Shown here: one piece after another, positions 9,959-19,232 of the stretch | Layout of the letters: each line of letters begins with the position of its first letter | Numbering within the stretch: the first letter of the stretch is position 1 | Assembly: GCF_000024025.1 (NCBI RefSeq) | Contig: NC_013131.1 | Span: 9,466,229 to 9,530,228 of the forward strand | From: Catenulispora acidiphila DSM 44928 | GTDB lineage: Bacteria > Actinomycetota > Actinomycetes > Streptomycetales > Catenulisporaceae | DNA: 64,000 nt | Direction of reading: 5' to 3' | Notes under the pieces: generated by a model | The model's input: the letters and a program-made list of their open reading frames with translations, nothing else | Told to the model about the DNA's origin: nothing | Databases searched by the model: none | Translations under genes and position numbers: made by a program

Positions 9959-11170
9959 ATGGACGAAACCACTCGACATGGCTTCGCCCACGATGTCGTG
10001 GTCATCGGCGGCGGCGGCCACGTCGGCCTGCCGCTGGCGATCGCGCTGGCCGACCGCGGCTCCTCGGTGGTCGTCTACGACATCAGCGCGGAGGCGGTCG
10101 CGGCGGTGAACGAGGCGCGTCTGCCCTTCGAGGAGCCGGGCGCGGGACCGGTGATCGCCGCGGTGGTGGCCGACGGCCGGCTGCGGGCCTCCACGGACCC
10201 GGCGGTGGTGGCCGGCTGCGAGCACGTGATCGTGGTCATCGGCACGCCGGTGGACGAGCACCTCAATCCCGACCAGACCGCGATCCCGCGGGCCCTGGAG
10301 ACCTGCGCGCCGCACTTCCGGGACGGCCAGCTGCTGATGCTGCGTTCCACGGTGTACCCGGGGGTCACCGCGCTGGTCGAGCGGATGATCGCGCGCCTGG
10401 GCGTGGACGTGGACGTGGCCTTCTGTCCCGAGCGCATCGCCGAGGGCAGGGCCATGACCGAGCTGTTCGAGCTGCCGCAGATCGTCTCCGGCCGGACCGA
10501 GCGGGCGCAGCGGCGTGCCGAGGCGCTGTTCCGCCGGCTCACCGACAAGATCGTGCACCTGAGCCCGGAGGAAGCCGAGCTGGCCAAGCTGTTCACCAAC
10601 ACCTGGCGCTACATCAAGTTCGCCGCGGTGAACCAGTTCTACATCATGGCCAACGACCGCGGCCTGGACTTTGAGCGCATCCGGGCCGGCCTGGCGCAGG
10701 ACTACCCGCGCGCGGCCGACATGCCCGGCGCCGGGTTCGCCGCCGGTCCCTGCCTGTTCAAGGACGCCATGCAGCTGGCGGCGTTCCACAACAACAACTT
10801 CACCCTCGGCTACGCGGCGATGACCACGAACGAGGGTCTGCCGCTGTACGTGGCGGACCGCCTGGACGCCCAGTACGACCTGGCGAACATGACGGTCGGC
10901 ATCCTCGGCATGGCGTTCAAGGGCGGCTCGGACGACACCCGCTCCTCTTTGTCCTACAAGCTCAAGCGAATCCTGAGGTTCAAGGCCGCCGAGGTGCTGT
11001 GCACCGACCCGCTGGTGACCACCGACCCCTCGCTGGTCGGCCTGGACGAGGTCCTGGAGAAGGCGGATCTGCTCATCGTCGGCGCGCCGCACCCGGAGTA
11101 CCGGGGCCTGAAGGCCTCCGTGCCGGTCGCCGACATCTGGAACGTCCTGGGCGAGGGGGTCCGGGTATGA
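9959..11170 (+). CDS. UDP-sugar 6-dehydrogenase family protein (WecC/Ugd type)
   Basis: 403 aa. The N-terminal Rossmann motif is VVVIGGGGHVGLPLAIALA (residues 13-31). The central domain has the catalytic cysteine in GPCLFKDAMQL near residue 262, and the C-terminal NAD-binding fold has VGILGMAFKGGSDDTR. It oxidises C6 of a nucleotide sugar (UDP-glucose or UDP-HexNAc/ManNAc class) to the uronic acid in two NAD-dependent steps. AAAGGGA precedes the ATG. It is first in a tightly packed operon with glycosyltransferase, epimerase and acyltransferase genes, so it probably supplies a uronic acid donor. Exact substrate unresolved. Confidence 0.85.
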   Translation: MDETTRHGFAHDVVVIGGGGHVGLPLAIALADRGSSVVVYDISAEAVAAVNEARLPFEEPGAGPVIAAVVADGRLRASTDPAVVAGCEHVIVVIGTPVDEHLNPDQTAIPRALETCAPHFRDGQLLMLRSTVYPGVTALVERMIARLGVDVDVAFCPERIAEGRAMTELFELPQIVSGRTERAQRRAEALFRRLTDKIVHLSPEEAELAKLFTNTWRYIKFAAVNQFYIMANDRGLDFERIRAGLAQDYPRAADMPGAGFAAGPCLFKDAMQLAAFHNNNFTLGYAAMTTNEGLPLYVADRLDAQYDLANMTVGILGMAFKGGSDDTRSSLSYKLKRILRFKAAEVLCTDPLVTTDPSLVGLDEVLEKADLLIVGAPHPEYRGLKASVPVADIWNVLGEGVRV

Positions 11171-11919
11171 CGCCGGCCGATCCCGCCCGGCCGAAGGTCT
11201 CGGTCGTCATCCCGGCGTACAACGAGGGCGAGGACGTGCTCCCCGTGCTGGACCGGCTCTTCGAGTCCGTCCAGCTGCCGTGCGAGGTCCTGGTCGTGGT
11301 GGACACCCCCGAGGACACCACGGTGCCGGTGATAGAGAAGTACGCCGTCACCGAACCCCGGCTCAAGGCGCTGGTCAACACCTACGGCCGCGGACCGGCC
11401 AACGCCATCCGGTTCGGCATCGACCAGGCGCTGAGCCCGGCGGTGGTGGTGACCATGGCCGACGGCTGCGACGACCCGCGCCAGATCGACGACCTGGCCC
11501 GGCTGGTGGAGCGCGGGGTGGCGGTGGCCGCCGCCTCCCGCTACATGGCCGGCGGCCAGCAGGTCGGCGGCCCGCTGCTCAAAGGCCTGATGTCGCAGGC
11601 CGCCGGGCGCTCGCTGGCCCGGTTCGCCCGGGTGGGGACGCGCGATGCGACCAACTCCTTCAAGGCGTATTCCACCGATTTCGTGCGAGAGGTCGGCATC
11701 GACTCCCGCGACGGCTTCGAGATCGGCATCGAGCTGGCCGTCAAGGCCCGCCGGCTGCGCCGCCCCGTCGCCGAGATCCCGACGATCTGGCTGGACCGCG
11801 CCCAGGGCGACTCCCAGTTCCAGCTGCGCCGCTGGCTGCCGAAGTACCTGCGCTGGTACCGGTTCGCCTTCGGACCGCCGCTGACCGTCGAGCAGCTCCG
11901 TGCCAAGACCGAGCACTGA
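11167..11919 (+). CDS. GT2 glycosyltransferase, DPM1-like
   Basis: 250 aa, no membrane segment. VSVVIPAYNEGEDVLPVL opens the GT-A fold, and MADGCDDPRQIDDL takes the place of the metal-binding DxD region. The ATG overlaps the upstream stop (ATGA), indicating translational coupling. The longer frame reaching back to 10999 is an overlap artefact. The fold resembles polyprenyl-phosphate hexose synthases; acceptor and donor are not evident. Confidence 0.8.
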   Translation: MTPADPARPKVSVVIPAYNEGEDVLPVLDRLFESVQLPCEVLVVVDTPEDTTVPVIEKYAVTEPRLKALVNTYGRGPANAIRFGIDQALSPAVVVTMADGCDDPRQIDDLARLVERGVAVAAASRYMAGGQQVGGPLLKGLMSQAAGRSLARFARVGTRDATNSFKAYSTDFVREVGIDSRDGFEIGIELAVKARRLRRPVAEIPTIWLDRAQGDSQFQLRRWLPKYLRWYRFAFGPPLTVEQLRAKTEH

Positions 11920-11941
11920 AACCCAGGAAGCGAACCCTCCC

Positions 11942-12976
11942 ATGTCTGAGAAAGTCCTCGTCTCCGGCTCGGCCGGCTTCATCGGCGGCTACATCGTGGA
12001 GGAGCTGCTTTCGCGCGGCTACCAGGTCGTCGGGATCGACAACTACTCGAAGTACGGCAAGATCACCAAGTCCTACGACGACCACCCGGACTACGCCTTC
12101 CACGAGGGCGACGTCCGGGACACCGCGCTGATGGCCGAACTGCTCGCCGGCTGCGACCACTTCATCGCCGGCGCCGCGCTGATCGGCGGCATCTCCTACT
12201 TCCACACCTACGCCTACGACCTGCTCGCGACCAACGAGCGGATCATCGCCTCCTCGTGCGACGCGGCGATCAAGGCGCACGCCGTCGGCTCCGGCCGGCT
12301 GCAGAAGGTCACGTACATGTCCTCCTCGATGGTCTTCGAGTCCACCGAGGTGTGGCCCTCGGTCGAGGGCTCCGAGCGCAGGGTGCCGCCGCCGCTGTCC
12401 TCGTACGGCTTCCAGAAGCTGGCCGTGGAGTACTTCGCGCGGGCGGCGTGGGACCAGTACAAGCTGCCCTACACGATCGTGCGGCCGTTCAACTGCGTCG
12501 GCATCGGCGAGTCCCGCGCGCTGGGCGACGAGGAGATCCTGTCCGGCAACGTCAAGCTGGCGATGAGCCACGTCGTGCCGGACCTGGTCCAGAAGATCGT
12601 CAAGGGCCAGGACCCGCTGCACATCCTGGGCACCGGCGAGCAGATCCGGCACTACACCTACGGCGGGGACCTCGCGCGCGGGATCGTCACCGCCATGGAG
12701 CACCCGGCGGCGCTGAACGACGACTTCAACCTGTCCACCCCGGACGGGCACTCCGTCGCCGAGCTGGCCGAGGCGATCTGGCGCAAGATCAAGGGCCCTG
12801 ACGTCCCGCTGCGCCTGGTCTGCGACGATCCGTTCGAACACGACGTGCGGCGCCGCGTGCCGGCCACCGAGAAGGCCGAGCGGGTGCTGGGCTTCCGGGC
12901 CGACACCTCGCTGGAGGACATGCTCGACGAGGTCATCCCGTGGATCGCCGCCGCGGTGGAGAACGGCACGATCTGA
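11942..12976 (+). CDS. NAD-dependent sugar epimerase/dehydratase (extended SDR)
   Basis: 344 aa. NAD-binding GSAGFIGGYIVEELLSRG is at the N-terminus, then SSSMVFE, the catalytic YGFQK near residue 160, and RPFNCVGIGE. The pattern is that of nucleotide-sugar epimerases or dehydratases. AGGAAG lies about 12 nt before the ATG at 11942. It sits 22 nt after a GT2 gene in the same operon as a UDP-sugar dehydrogenase, so it may act on that enzyme's product; this is inference. Confidence 0.82.
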   Translation: MSEKVLVSGSAGFIGGYIVEELLSRGYQVVGIDNYSKYGKITKSYDDHPDYAFHEGDVRDTALMAELLAGCDHFIAGAALIGGISYFHTYAYDLLATNERIIASSCDAAIKAHAVGSGRLQKVTYMSSSMVFESTEVWPSVEGSERRVPPPLSSYGFQKLAVEYFARAAWDQYKLPYTIVRPFNCVGIGESRALGDEEILSGNVKLAMSHVVPDLVQKIVKGQDPLHILGTGEQIRHYTYGGDLARGIVTAMEHPAALNDDFNLSTPDGHSVAELAEAIWRKIKGPDVPLRLVCDDPFEHDVRRRVPATEKAERVLGFRADTSLEDMLDEVIPWIAAAVENGTI

Positions 12977-13004
12977 GCCGTCCCGGGCGCCGCTGATTGT
13001 TAAG

Positions 13005-13010
13005 TACCAT
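13005..13010 (+). promoter_or_regulatory. Possible internal -10 before the GT2/DUF2304 pair
   Basis: TACCAT in a short AT-rich island (TTGTTAAGTACCAT) inside the 110-nt gap between the epimerase and the next GT2 gene could start a secondary transcript. No -35 is evident. Confidence 0.25.
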
Positions 13011-13086
13011 GAGCCGTCGCGTCTCGTCGGGCCCTGGCGGCGGCACATCCCCCCGGCACGGACCAAGCAGAAGGAGGTGCGCGACG

Positions 13087-13773
13087 ATGACCGACTACGA
13101 CGACGTGTGGATCGTGATCCCCGTCTACAACGAAGGCGCCGTCATCAGCGACGTCGTCGAGCGCACGCGCGCGACGTTCCCGAACATCGTCTGCGTCGAT
13201 GACGGCAGCCGCGACGACTCCGCCGCGCGGATCGCCGAGACCGGCGCGCACCTGGTCCGGCACCCGGTGAACCTCGGCCAGGGCGCCGCGCTCCAGACCG
13301 GCATCGCCTACGCGCTGGCCCAGCCCGGCATGCGCCACCTGGTCACCTTCGACGCCGACGGCCAGCACCGGGTGGAGGACGCCCAGTCCATGCTCGCCGT
13401 GGCCCGCACCGAGGGCGCCGACGTGGTCCTCGGCTCGCGCTTCCTGGAGCAGAACGAGCAGATCCCGCTGCTGAAGCGGGTCGTCTTGCGTACCGTCGTG
13501 GCGCTGAGCCCGACCGCGCGCAAGCTCAAGCTCAGCGACGCGCACAACGGGCTGCGGGTGATGAACCGCGAGGCCGCCTCCCGGCTGCGGATCACCATGA
13601 ACGGCATGGCCCACGCCTCGGAGATCGTCGGCTTCCTGGCCGCTTCCGGATTGCGGGTCCGCGAGGTCCCCGTCACGATCCTGTACACCGACTACTCACG
13701 GTCCAAAGGCCAGTCGCTGATCAACGGCGTCAACATACTGTTCGACCTGTCGGTCCGGCAGCGAGGGGCGTAG
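13087..13773 (+). CDS. GT2 glycosyltransferase, polyprenyl-phosphate sugar synthase-like
   Basis: 228 aa. VWIVIPVYNEG is at the N-terminus, VDDGSRDDSA near residue 40 and the metal-binding DADGQH near 95, all typical of DPM1/GtrB-like GT2 enzymes. A perfect AAGGAGGTG ribosome-binding site precedes the ATG at 13087, so the longer frame from 12997 is rejected. It is followed after 5 nt by a DUF2304 membrane protein, the same pairing as 32018/32709 on the other strand. I infer it loads a sugar onto a lipid carrier at the inner membrane face. Confidence 0.85.
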   Translation: MTDYDDVWIVIPVYNEGAVISDVVERTRATFPNIVCVDDGSRDDSAARIAETGAHLVRHPVNLGQGAALQTGIAYALAQPGMRHLVTFDADGQHRVEDAQSMLAVARTEGADVVLGSRFLEQNEQIPLLKRVVLRTVVALSPTARKLKLSDAHNGLRVMNREAASRLRITMNGMAHASEIVGFLAASGLRVREVPVTILYTDYSRSKGQSLINGVNILFDLSVRQRGA

Positions 13774-13778
13774 CACTC

Positions 13779-14210
13779 ATGCTGATCCAGATCATCCTGA
13801 TCGCGGTCGCGGTCGTGTTGTTCGTGTTCTTCATCCGCAGCTCGCACTCGGTGCGGACGCAGGCGTTCAAGCGCATCGGGTTCGTCGTGTTCCTGGTGCT
13901 GAGCCTGGACGCGGTGCTGCGGCCCAACGACACCACCTGGCTGGCCCACAAGGTCGGCGTCGGGCGCGGCGCGGACCTGCTGCTGTACATGCTGGTCGCC
14001 GCGTTCGCGTTCTTCGCCGTGAACACCTTCCTGCGCTTCCGCACGCTGGAGCGCCGGTTCACGGACCTGGCCCGGGCCGTGGCGCTGCGCGACGCCCAGC
14101 TGCCGCCCGAAGTGGTCACCGCCAAGGTGCCGCAGCTGCCGGCGCAGGTTCCGGCGCGCCTGACGGCGCCCGAGCCGGAGTCCACGCTCTCTGGAGGATC
14201 GCCTCGATGA
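13779..14210 (+). CDS. DUF2304 family membrane protein
   Basis: 143 aa with three hydrophobic helices (IQIILIAVAVVLFVFFI near 3-19, FVVFLVLSLDAVL near 35-47, LLLYMLVAAFAFFAV near 67-81) and a charged C-terminal tail. DUF2304 proteins commonly sit beside DPM1-like GT2 genes and are thought to be membrane partners of lipid-sugar synthases; the biochemistry is not established. It starts 5 nt after the GT2 stop and overlaps galE by 4 nt. Confidence 0.8.
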   Translation: MLIQIILIAVAVVLFVFFIRSSHSVRTQAFKRIGFVVFLVLSLDAVLRPNDTTWLAHKVGVGRGADLLLYMLVAAFAFFAVNTFLRFRTLERRFTDLARAVALRDAQLPPEVVTAKVPQLPAQVPARLTAPEPESTLSGGSPR

Positions 14211-15166
14211 CCTGGCTGGTGACCGGCGGCGCCGGGTACATCGGCGCCCACGTCGTGCGGGCCCTGATCGCCGACGGCCACGAGGTGGCCGTGCTGGACG
14301 ACATGTCCACCGGCGTCAAGGACCGGCTGCCCGACGGTGTGCCGCTGGTCATGGGCTCGGTGCTGGACCAGGCCGCGCTCGAGCGCGCGCTGGCCGACCA
14401 CGCCGTCACCGGCGTGGTCCACCTGGCCGGCAAGAAGCGGGTCGGCGAGTCGGTCGCCAAACCGCTCTACTACTTCCAGGAGAACGTCGAGGGCCTGCGG
14501 ATACTGCTGGCCGCGATGGGCGCGCACGGCGTGCGCTCGCTGGTGTTCTCCTCCAGCGCCGCCGTCTACGGCATGCCGGACGTCGAGCTGGTCACCGAGG
14601 ACACACCCTGCGCGCCGCTGAGCCCGTACGGGCTGACCAAGCTGATCGGCGAGCAGCTGATCGCCGCCGCCGCGGCCGCGCAGCCGCTGGCCTACGTGAA
14701 CATCCGCTACTTCAACGTCGCCGGCGCGGCGACCCCGGAGCTGGCGGACCGCGGCGCGGCCAACCTGATCCCGCTGGTCTTCGAACGGATGGACGCCGGC
14801 CTGCCGCCGCGCATCTTCGGCGGCGACTACCCGACCCCGGACGGCACCGGCATCCGCGACTACATCCACGTCGCGGACCTCGCCGAGGCGCACACCGCGG
14901 CGGCGCGGCGGCTGAGCGCCGACCCGGGGACCGCGCTGACCCTCAACGCCGGCCGCGGCGTCGGCGTGTCGGTGCGCGAGATCATCGAGATCATCGGAAA
15001 CGTGGTCGGCGCACCGGGACTGACCGGCGTCGTCGAGGCCCGCCGCGCGGGCGATCCGGCGCGCTCCGTGGCCGCCGCCGACCGGATCCGCGAGGAGCTG
15101 GGGTGGACGGCGCGGCTGGGCGTGCCGGAGATGGTGGAGTCGGCGTGGGCGGGGTGGCGTCGGTGA
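14207..15166 (+). CDS. galE: UDP-glucose 4-epimerase family protein
   Basis: 319 aa. TGGAGYIGAHVVRALIADG is the NAD site, SSSAAVYG holds the catalytic Ser region, and YGLTK near residue 145 supplies Tyr and Lys. NIRYFNVAGA and GIRDYIHVADLAEAH are GalE signatures. It interconverts UDP-glucose and UDP-galactose, or the HexNAc forms. The ATG overlaps the DUF2304 stop, and the next gene starts by a GTGA overlap. Here it likely feeds glycan synthesis rather than galactose catabolism. Confidence 0.9.
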   Translation: MTWLVTGGAGYIGAHVVRALIADGHEVAVLDDMSTGVKDRLPDGVPLVMGSVLDQAALERALADHAVTGVVHLAGKKRVGESVAKPLYYFQENVEGLRILLAAMGAHGVRSLVFSSSAAVYGMPDVELVTEDTPCAPLSPYGLTKLIGEQLIAAAAAAQPLAYVNIRYFNVAGAATPELADRGAANLIPLVFERMDAGLPPRIFGGDYPTPDGTGIRDYIHVADLAEAHTAAARRLSADPGTALTLNAGRGVGVSVREIIEIIGNVVGAPGLTGVVEARRAGDPARSVAAADRIREELGWTARLGVPEMVESAWAGWRR

Positions 15167-16458
15167 CCGAGGCAGTGGGGACCGCCGAGGCGGCGTCCGC
15201 GAGCGCCGAGGCGGTCGCTGACCCCGCCGGCAGCGCCGCCGAAGCCGCCGCGCCTCCGGCTCCCGTCCGCCCCCCGCGCCTGTACGCGCTGGACCTCATA
15301 CGCTTCATCGCCGCGGCCGTGGTCGTGCTGCGCCACTGGGTGGCGATCGGCGGGGTCTATCTCGGCAACCACTGGGCCTACGCCTGGGGCATCGCCCAAC
15401 CGCGGCACATAGCCCCGTTCCCGCTGGTCGCGGTCGCCACCTACGGCGACCTCGGGGTCCAGCTCTTCTTCCTGATCAGCGGCTTCGTGATCTGCATGAG
15501 CAGCTGGGGGCGCACGCTCGGCCAGTTCGGCGCCTCCCGCGTCTCGCGGCTGTACCCGGCGTACTGGTTCTCCGTCGTCGCCTCGGTCGTGGTGCTGTTC
15601 GCGCTCCCCCGGCTGGGCGTACACCGCTGGCCCGGGGCGTTCCACGACGTTCTGATGAACCTGACCATGACGCAGAGCTTCTACGGCGTCCACGACGTCG
15701 ACCCGGTGTACTGGACGCTCGCCGCGGAGATGCGCTTCTACCTGCTGTTCGCGATCGTCGTCGCCTTCGGCGTCACCTACCGGCGGGTCATGTACTTCTG
15801 CTGGCTGTGGGTGTTCGCCGCGATGTTCACCCAGGTCACCGGCAACGGCACGCTGAACCAGATCCTGCAGCCGGCCTACGCTCCGTACTTCGTCGCCGGG
15901 GTCGCCTTCTTCCTGATGTGGCGCTTCGGCCCGACGATGCTGCTGTGGGCGCTGGTCGGGGTGTCCTTCCTGATCGCGCAGTCGCAGACCTCCCCGGACC
16001 CGGCCTCCTTCCCCGAGATCGGCTGGGCCTACCCGCGCTGGCCGATGCTGGTGTGCCTGGTGCTCTTCTTCGCGCTGATGGCGCTGGTCGCGCTGCACAA
16101 GCTCGACTGGGTCAGCTGGAAACCGCTGGCCACGCTCGGCGCCCTGACCTACCCGCTGTACCTGCTCCACCAGGACGTCGGCTTCACCATGATCGCCTAC
16201 CTGCACCGGCGCCTGTCGTTCTGGCCGACGCTCGGCGTGGCCGCGGTCTGCATCCTCGCGCTGTGCTACCTGGTCCAGCGCTTCGTCGAGCCGACGGTGC
16301 AGCGCCTGCTGAAGAACGGCGTCAGGAACTCCCTCGACGCGATGCGCCGGGCCGACGCCCAGGCCCAGCCCGGCGGCCGCACCCGGCGCCCGCTCGCGAT
16401 CCCGCACCAGACGGCGGCGCCCACCGCGGCCGAGCTGTCCGAGAACGCGCCGGGCTGA
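15163..16458 (+). CDS. Acyltransferase 3 family membrane protein, second copy
   Basis: 431 aa from a GTG that overlaps the galE stop (GTGA); the ATG frame from 15103 would overlap galE by 64 nt and is unlikely. An Ala/Pro-rich N-terminus of about 45 aa precedes LDLIRFIAAAVVVLRHW, QLFFLISGFVICMSSWG and SRVSRLYPAYW. It is a clear paralog of the protein at 7030, sharing the same core motifs, and likely adds an acyl group to a surface glycan. It closes the operon begun at 9959. Confidence 0.85.
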   Translation: MTEAVGTAEAASASAEAVADPAGSAAEAAAPPAPVRPPRLYALDLIRFIAAAVVVLRHWVAIGGVYLGNHWAYAWGIAQPRHIAPFPLVAVATYGDLGVQLFFLISGFVICMSSWGRTLGQFGASRVSRLYPAYWFSVVASVVVLFALPRLGVHRWPGAFHDVLMNLTMTQSFYGVHDVDPVYWTLAAEMRFYLLFAIVVAFGVTYRRVMYFCWLWVFAAMFTQVTGNGTLNQILQPAYAPYFVAGVAFFLMWRFGPTMLLWALVGVSFLIAQSQTSPDPASFPEIGWAYPRWPMLVCLVLFFALMALVALHKLDWVSWKPLATLGALTYPLYLLHQDVGFTMIAYLHRRLSFWPTLGVAAVCILALCYLVQRFVEPTVQRLLKNGVRNSLDAMRRADAQAQPGGRTRRPLAIPHQTAAPTAAELSENAPG

Positions 16459-16676
16459 GGACGCCCCGACGTGCCGAACCCGCCGATCGCGGCCCGTGTC
16501 CCCGATCTCACCGAGGGTGACAGAGTGCTGATTCGCGCCCCCCGTTCGCCGGACCAGCCGACCCCGCCTGCCGGGTACCGGGTAATCTCTACTGTCGCGC
16601 GGCTCGCTGCCCGACAACGCGCACATAAGCCATCCGGACCCGGAAAGCCGGTCTGCGTCTCCCACAAGAGGTCCCC

Positions 16677-19136
16677 TTGTCCATAACAAGCCAGGAACGA
16701 GGCGGCGTGGCCGGCGTCGCGGATCCGGGCGCTGCGCGCCGGCGGAGCCGAATAGGCGCGCTGCTCTCGCGGCGCGTGGTGGAACCGGTATCGGTCGCCT
16801 TCGGGACGGCCGTACTGTTGTTCGCCCGGCTCATGCTCCCGGTGCCGGTCGGCGTGGCCGACAACTACGACGGCAGCCGGCTGCTGTGCCACCTGAGCCT
16901 GTACACCACGGGCAGCTCCGACCAGATGCGCGCCTGGGTCAACTTCGCCTACGTGACCAAGCCCGCGGGAACCTGGAACTGCACGACCACGCCGTACGGC
17001 AAGACGAGCATCGACCTGCCGCAGCCGGCGTACAACTCCAGCCAGCTGATCCTGATGAACATCGCGCACTACCTGACCCAGGCGCTGGGGTTGACGCACA
17101 AGGGCGGACCCACCGCGCTGGACCTGCGGGTGCTCGGCGCCGTCGGCTGCGTGTTCATCGGCGCCGCGATCGGCCTGCTGTTCGCCGTGCTGCGCAGCAC
17201 GCGGCTGTTCCGCTACCTGCTGTGCGGCGCGCTGGTCGCCGTCGTCGCCGACGCCAGCTTCATCGACTTCGCCGCCTCCCCGCTCAGCGAGATCTCGGCG
17301 GTCATCGGCGTCCTCTTCCTGCTGCCGGCGATCCTGCTCCTGTTCCGGCCGGGCCGCTCCCGGTGGTGGGGGCTGGCCCTGACCTTGGGCGCCGGGCTGT
17401 TCCTGGTCAGCTCCAAGGCGCAGATGATAGTGCTGGTGGCGCCGCTGATGCTGCTGGTGGCGGCCTTCCCGGTGGCCGTGGGCCCGCTCAAGGGCCGCAT
17501 CGGCGCCCGGGTGGTCCCGGTGGGTCTGGCCCTGGTGCTGGCCGGGGGCAGCCTCGCGCTGACCCCTAAGCAGGACCCGCACTTCACGCTGCAGACCAAG
17601 GCCGACTTCCTGTTCAACGAACTGCTGTACGTGAGCCCGAACCCGCAGGCCGACATGAAGTCGATGGGCGTGCCGTTCTACTACATCAGCCAGGTCGGCA
17701 AGCCCGCCTGGTGTGCGCCGTTCTCCCCGAGCGTGATGGACACCGGCACCTACGACTCGAACGCCAAGAGCGACAAGTACGTCGCCCGCGACCACTCGAA
17801 CGACCCGGCGCTGCAGGCGGCCATGAAGACCGGCAACACGTGGAAGTTCATGCTGACGCACCCGGACCGCCTGGTCCGCGTCGCCAATGACGCCGCGAAC
17901 TCCTTCTTCTATGTACGCCCCACCTACACCGGCTTGTGCGGCGGGACGCACAAGGCCCAGGTCAACCCGCTGGGGAACTACGCCATCCCCAAGGGCAAGA
18001 ACACCGTCGACAAGCGGTTCACCCCGGTGACCAGCGTCCTCGACACCTTCAAGGGCATGGGCCTGATCCCGCTGCTGCTGCTGTGGGGCATCCCGATCTG
18101 GATCGCCGTCCGGCTCCTGGCGCGCCGCAAGGTCCGCGCCGCCGGCGAACGCAAGGCCCTGGCTTGGACGACGCTGTTCCTGTCGTCGGTCGCGCTGCTC
18201 CAGTTCGGCGCCGGCGCCTACTTCGACGGCATCGACACCTCGAAACACCTGAACCTGTCCATCTTCGCCTCGGTCCTGGCCGTGGTGACCGCAGTGGCGA
18301 CCGCCCGCCTGCGCCCCGAGACCGTGGGCGCCGGCACTGTCGGGAGCGTGCCCGACGACCACACCCTGAGGAGCGAAACCGACGTGGAGTCCGCAGCCAA
18401 GGCCCTGAGTGTCCTGGTGATCATCCCGACCTACAACGAGTCGGAGAACCTGGAGAAGATCGTCGCCCGCGTCCACGCCGCGAACCCGGACGTGCACGTA
18501 CTCGTGGCCGACGACAACTCCCCGGACGGGACCGGAAAGCTCGCCGACAAGCTGGCCGCCGACGACGAGCGGGTCAAGGTCATGCACCGGGCCGGCAAGG
18601 AGGGGCTGGGCAAGGCCTACCTGGCCGGGTTCGCCTGGGGGATCGAGCACGAATACGACGTCATCTGCGAGATGGACGCCGACGGCTCGCACCGCCCCGA
18701 GGACTTCCCGGCGCTGCTCAAGGCCCTGGTGGAGCAGAACGCCGACCTGGTGCTGGGCTCGCGCTACGTCCCCGGCGGCAAGACCGTCGGCTGGCCCAAG
18801 CAGCGCGAGATCCTGTCCAAGGGCGGCAACACCTGGGTCCGCCTGGTCACCGGCATGAAGCTGGCCGACGCCACCGGCGGCTACCGGCTCTTCCGCCGCG
18901 AGACGCTGGAGAAGATCGGCCTGGACTCCGTCGCCAGCGCCGGTTACACCTTCCAGGTCGACCTGGCATGGCGCACGGTGCGGGCGGGCCTGAAGGTGGT
19001 CGAGGTCCCGATCACCTTCGTCGAGCGCGAACTCGGGGCGTCGAAGATGAGCAAGAACATAGTCGCCGAGGCCTTGTGGCGGACCACGGTGTGGGGCACC
19101 ACCTACCGGCTGAACCGGCTGATCGGCAAGAAGTAG
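16677..19136 (+). CDS. Fusion: GT-C-like membrane domain plus polyprenol-phosphate mannose synthase (Ppm1) domain
   Basis: 819 aa. Residues about 1-550 hold about ten transmembrane helices and a large loop ([14 protein letters not shown] region), resembling GT-C proteins. From about residue 570 a complete soluble GT2 follows: [42 protein letters not shown], then [15 protein letters not shown] and [13 protein letters not shown]. These are the hallmarks of polyprenyl-phosphate mannose synthases. In Mycobacterium tuberculosis Ppm1 the same catalytic domain is fused to an apolipoprotein N-acyltransferase domain; here the partner differs. TTG 16677 (after AGAGG) or GTG 16707 could be the start. 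An internal GTG with ribosome-binding site lies at the junction. Confidence 0.8.
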   Translation: MSITSQERGGVAGVADPGAARRRSRIGALLSRRVVEPVSVAFGTAVLLFARLMLPVPVGVADNYDGSRLLCHLSLYTTGSSDQMRAWVNFAYVTKPAGTWNCTTTPYGKTSIDLPQPAYNSSQLILMNIAHYLTQALGLTHKGGPTALDLRVLGAVGCVFIGAAIGLLFAVLRSTRLFRYLLCGALVAVVADASFIDFAASPLSEISAVIGVLFLLPAILLLFRPGRSRWWGLALTLGAGLFLVSSKAQMIVLVAPLMLLVAAFPVAVGPLKGRIGARVVPVGLALVLAGGSLALTPKQDPHFTLQTKADFLFNELLYVSPNPQADMKSMGVPFYYISQVGKPAWCAPFSPSVMDTGTYDSNAKSDKYVARDHSNDPALQAAMKTGNTWKFMLTHPDRLVRVANDAANSFFYVRPTYTGLCGGTHKAQVNPLGNYAIPKGKNTVDKRFTPVTSVLDTFKGMGLIPLLLLWGIPIWIAVRLLARRKVRAAGERKALAWTTLFLSSVALLQFGAGAYFDGIDTSKHLNLSIFASVLAVVTAVATARLRPETVGAGTVGSVPDDHTLRSETDVESAAKALSVLVIIPTYNESENLEKIVARVHAANPDVHVLVADDNSPDGTGKLADKLAADDERVKVMHRAGKEGLGKAYLAGFAWGIEHEYDVICEMDADGSHRPEDFPALLKALVEQNADLVLGSRYVPGGKTVGWPKQREILSKGGNTWVRLVTGMKLADATGGYRLFRRETLEKIGLDSVASAGYTFQVDLAWRTVRAGLKVVEVPITFVERELGASKMSKNIVAEALWRTTVWGTTYRLNRLIGKK
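18367..18386 (+). promoter_or_regulatory. Internal ribosome-binding site and GTG at the fusion junction
   Basis: TGAGGAGCG (18367-18375) is followed by an in-frame GTG at 18384, 10 nt after AGGAG. Starting there gives a 250-aa protein with exactly the complete Ppm1-like GT2 domain. This could yield a free soluble enzyme besides the fusion, or be a remnant of formerly separate genes. Confidence 0.45.
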
Positions 19137-19184
19137 CAGCACGGAGCCAGCTCGCCGGGACGGGCCGCGCGCGCCCTCCCGTCT

Positions 19185-19201
19185 CCGGGCCGCCGGCCCG
19201 G
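19185..19201. other. Short GC hairpin before the AftA-like gene
   Basis: CCGGGCC (19185-19191), loop GCC, GGCCCGG (19195-19201). It lies in the 96-nt gap after the fusion gene and just upstream of the next ribosome-binding site. No T-tract follows, so it may modulate readthrough rather than terminate. Confidence 0.3.
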
Positions 19202-19232
19202 ACCCCGGATCGCTATTCGTAAGGAACACACC

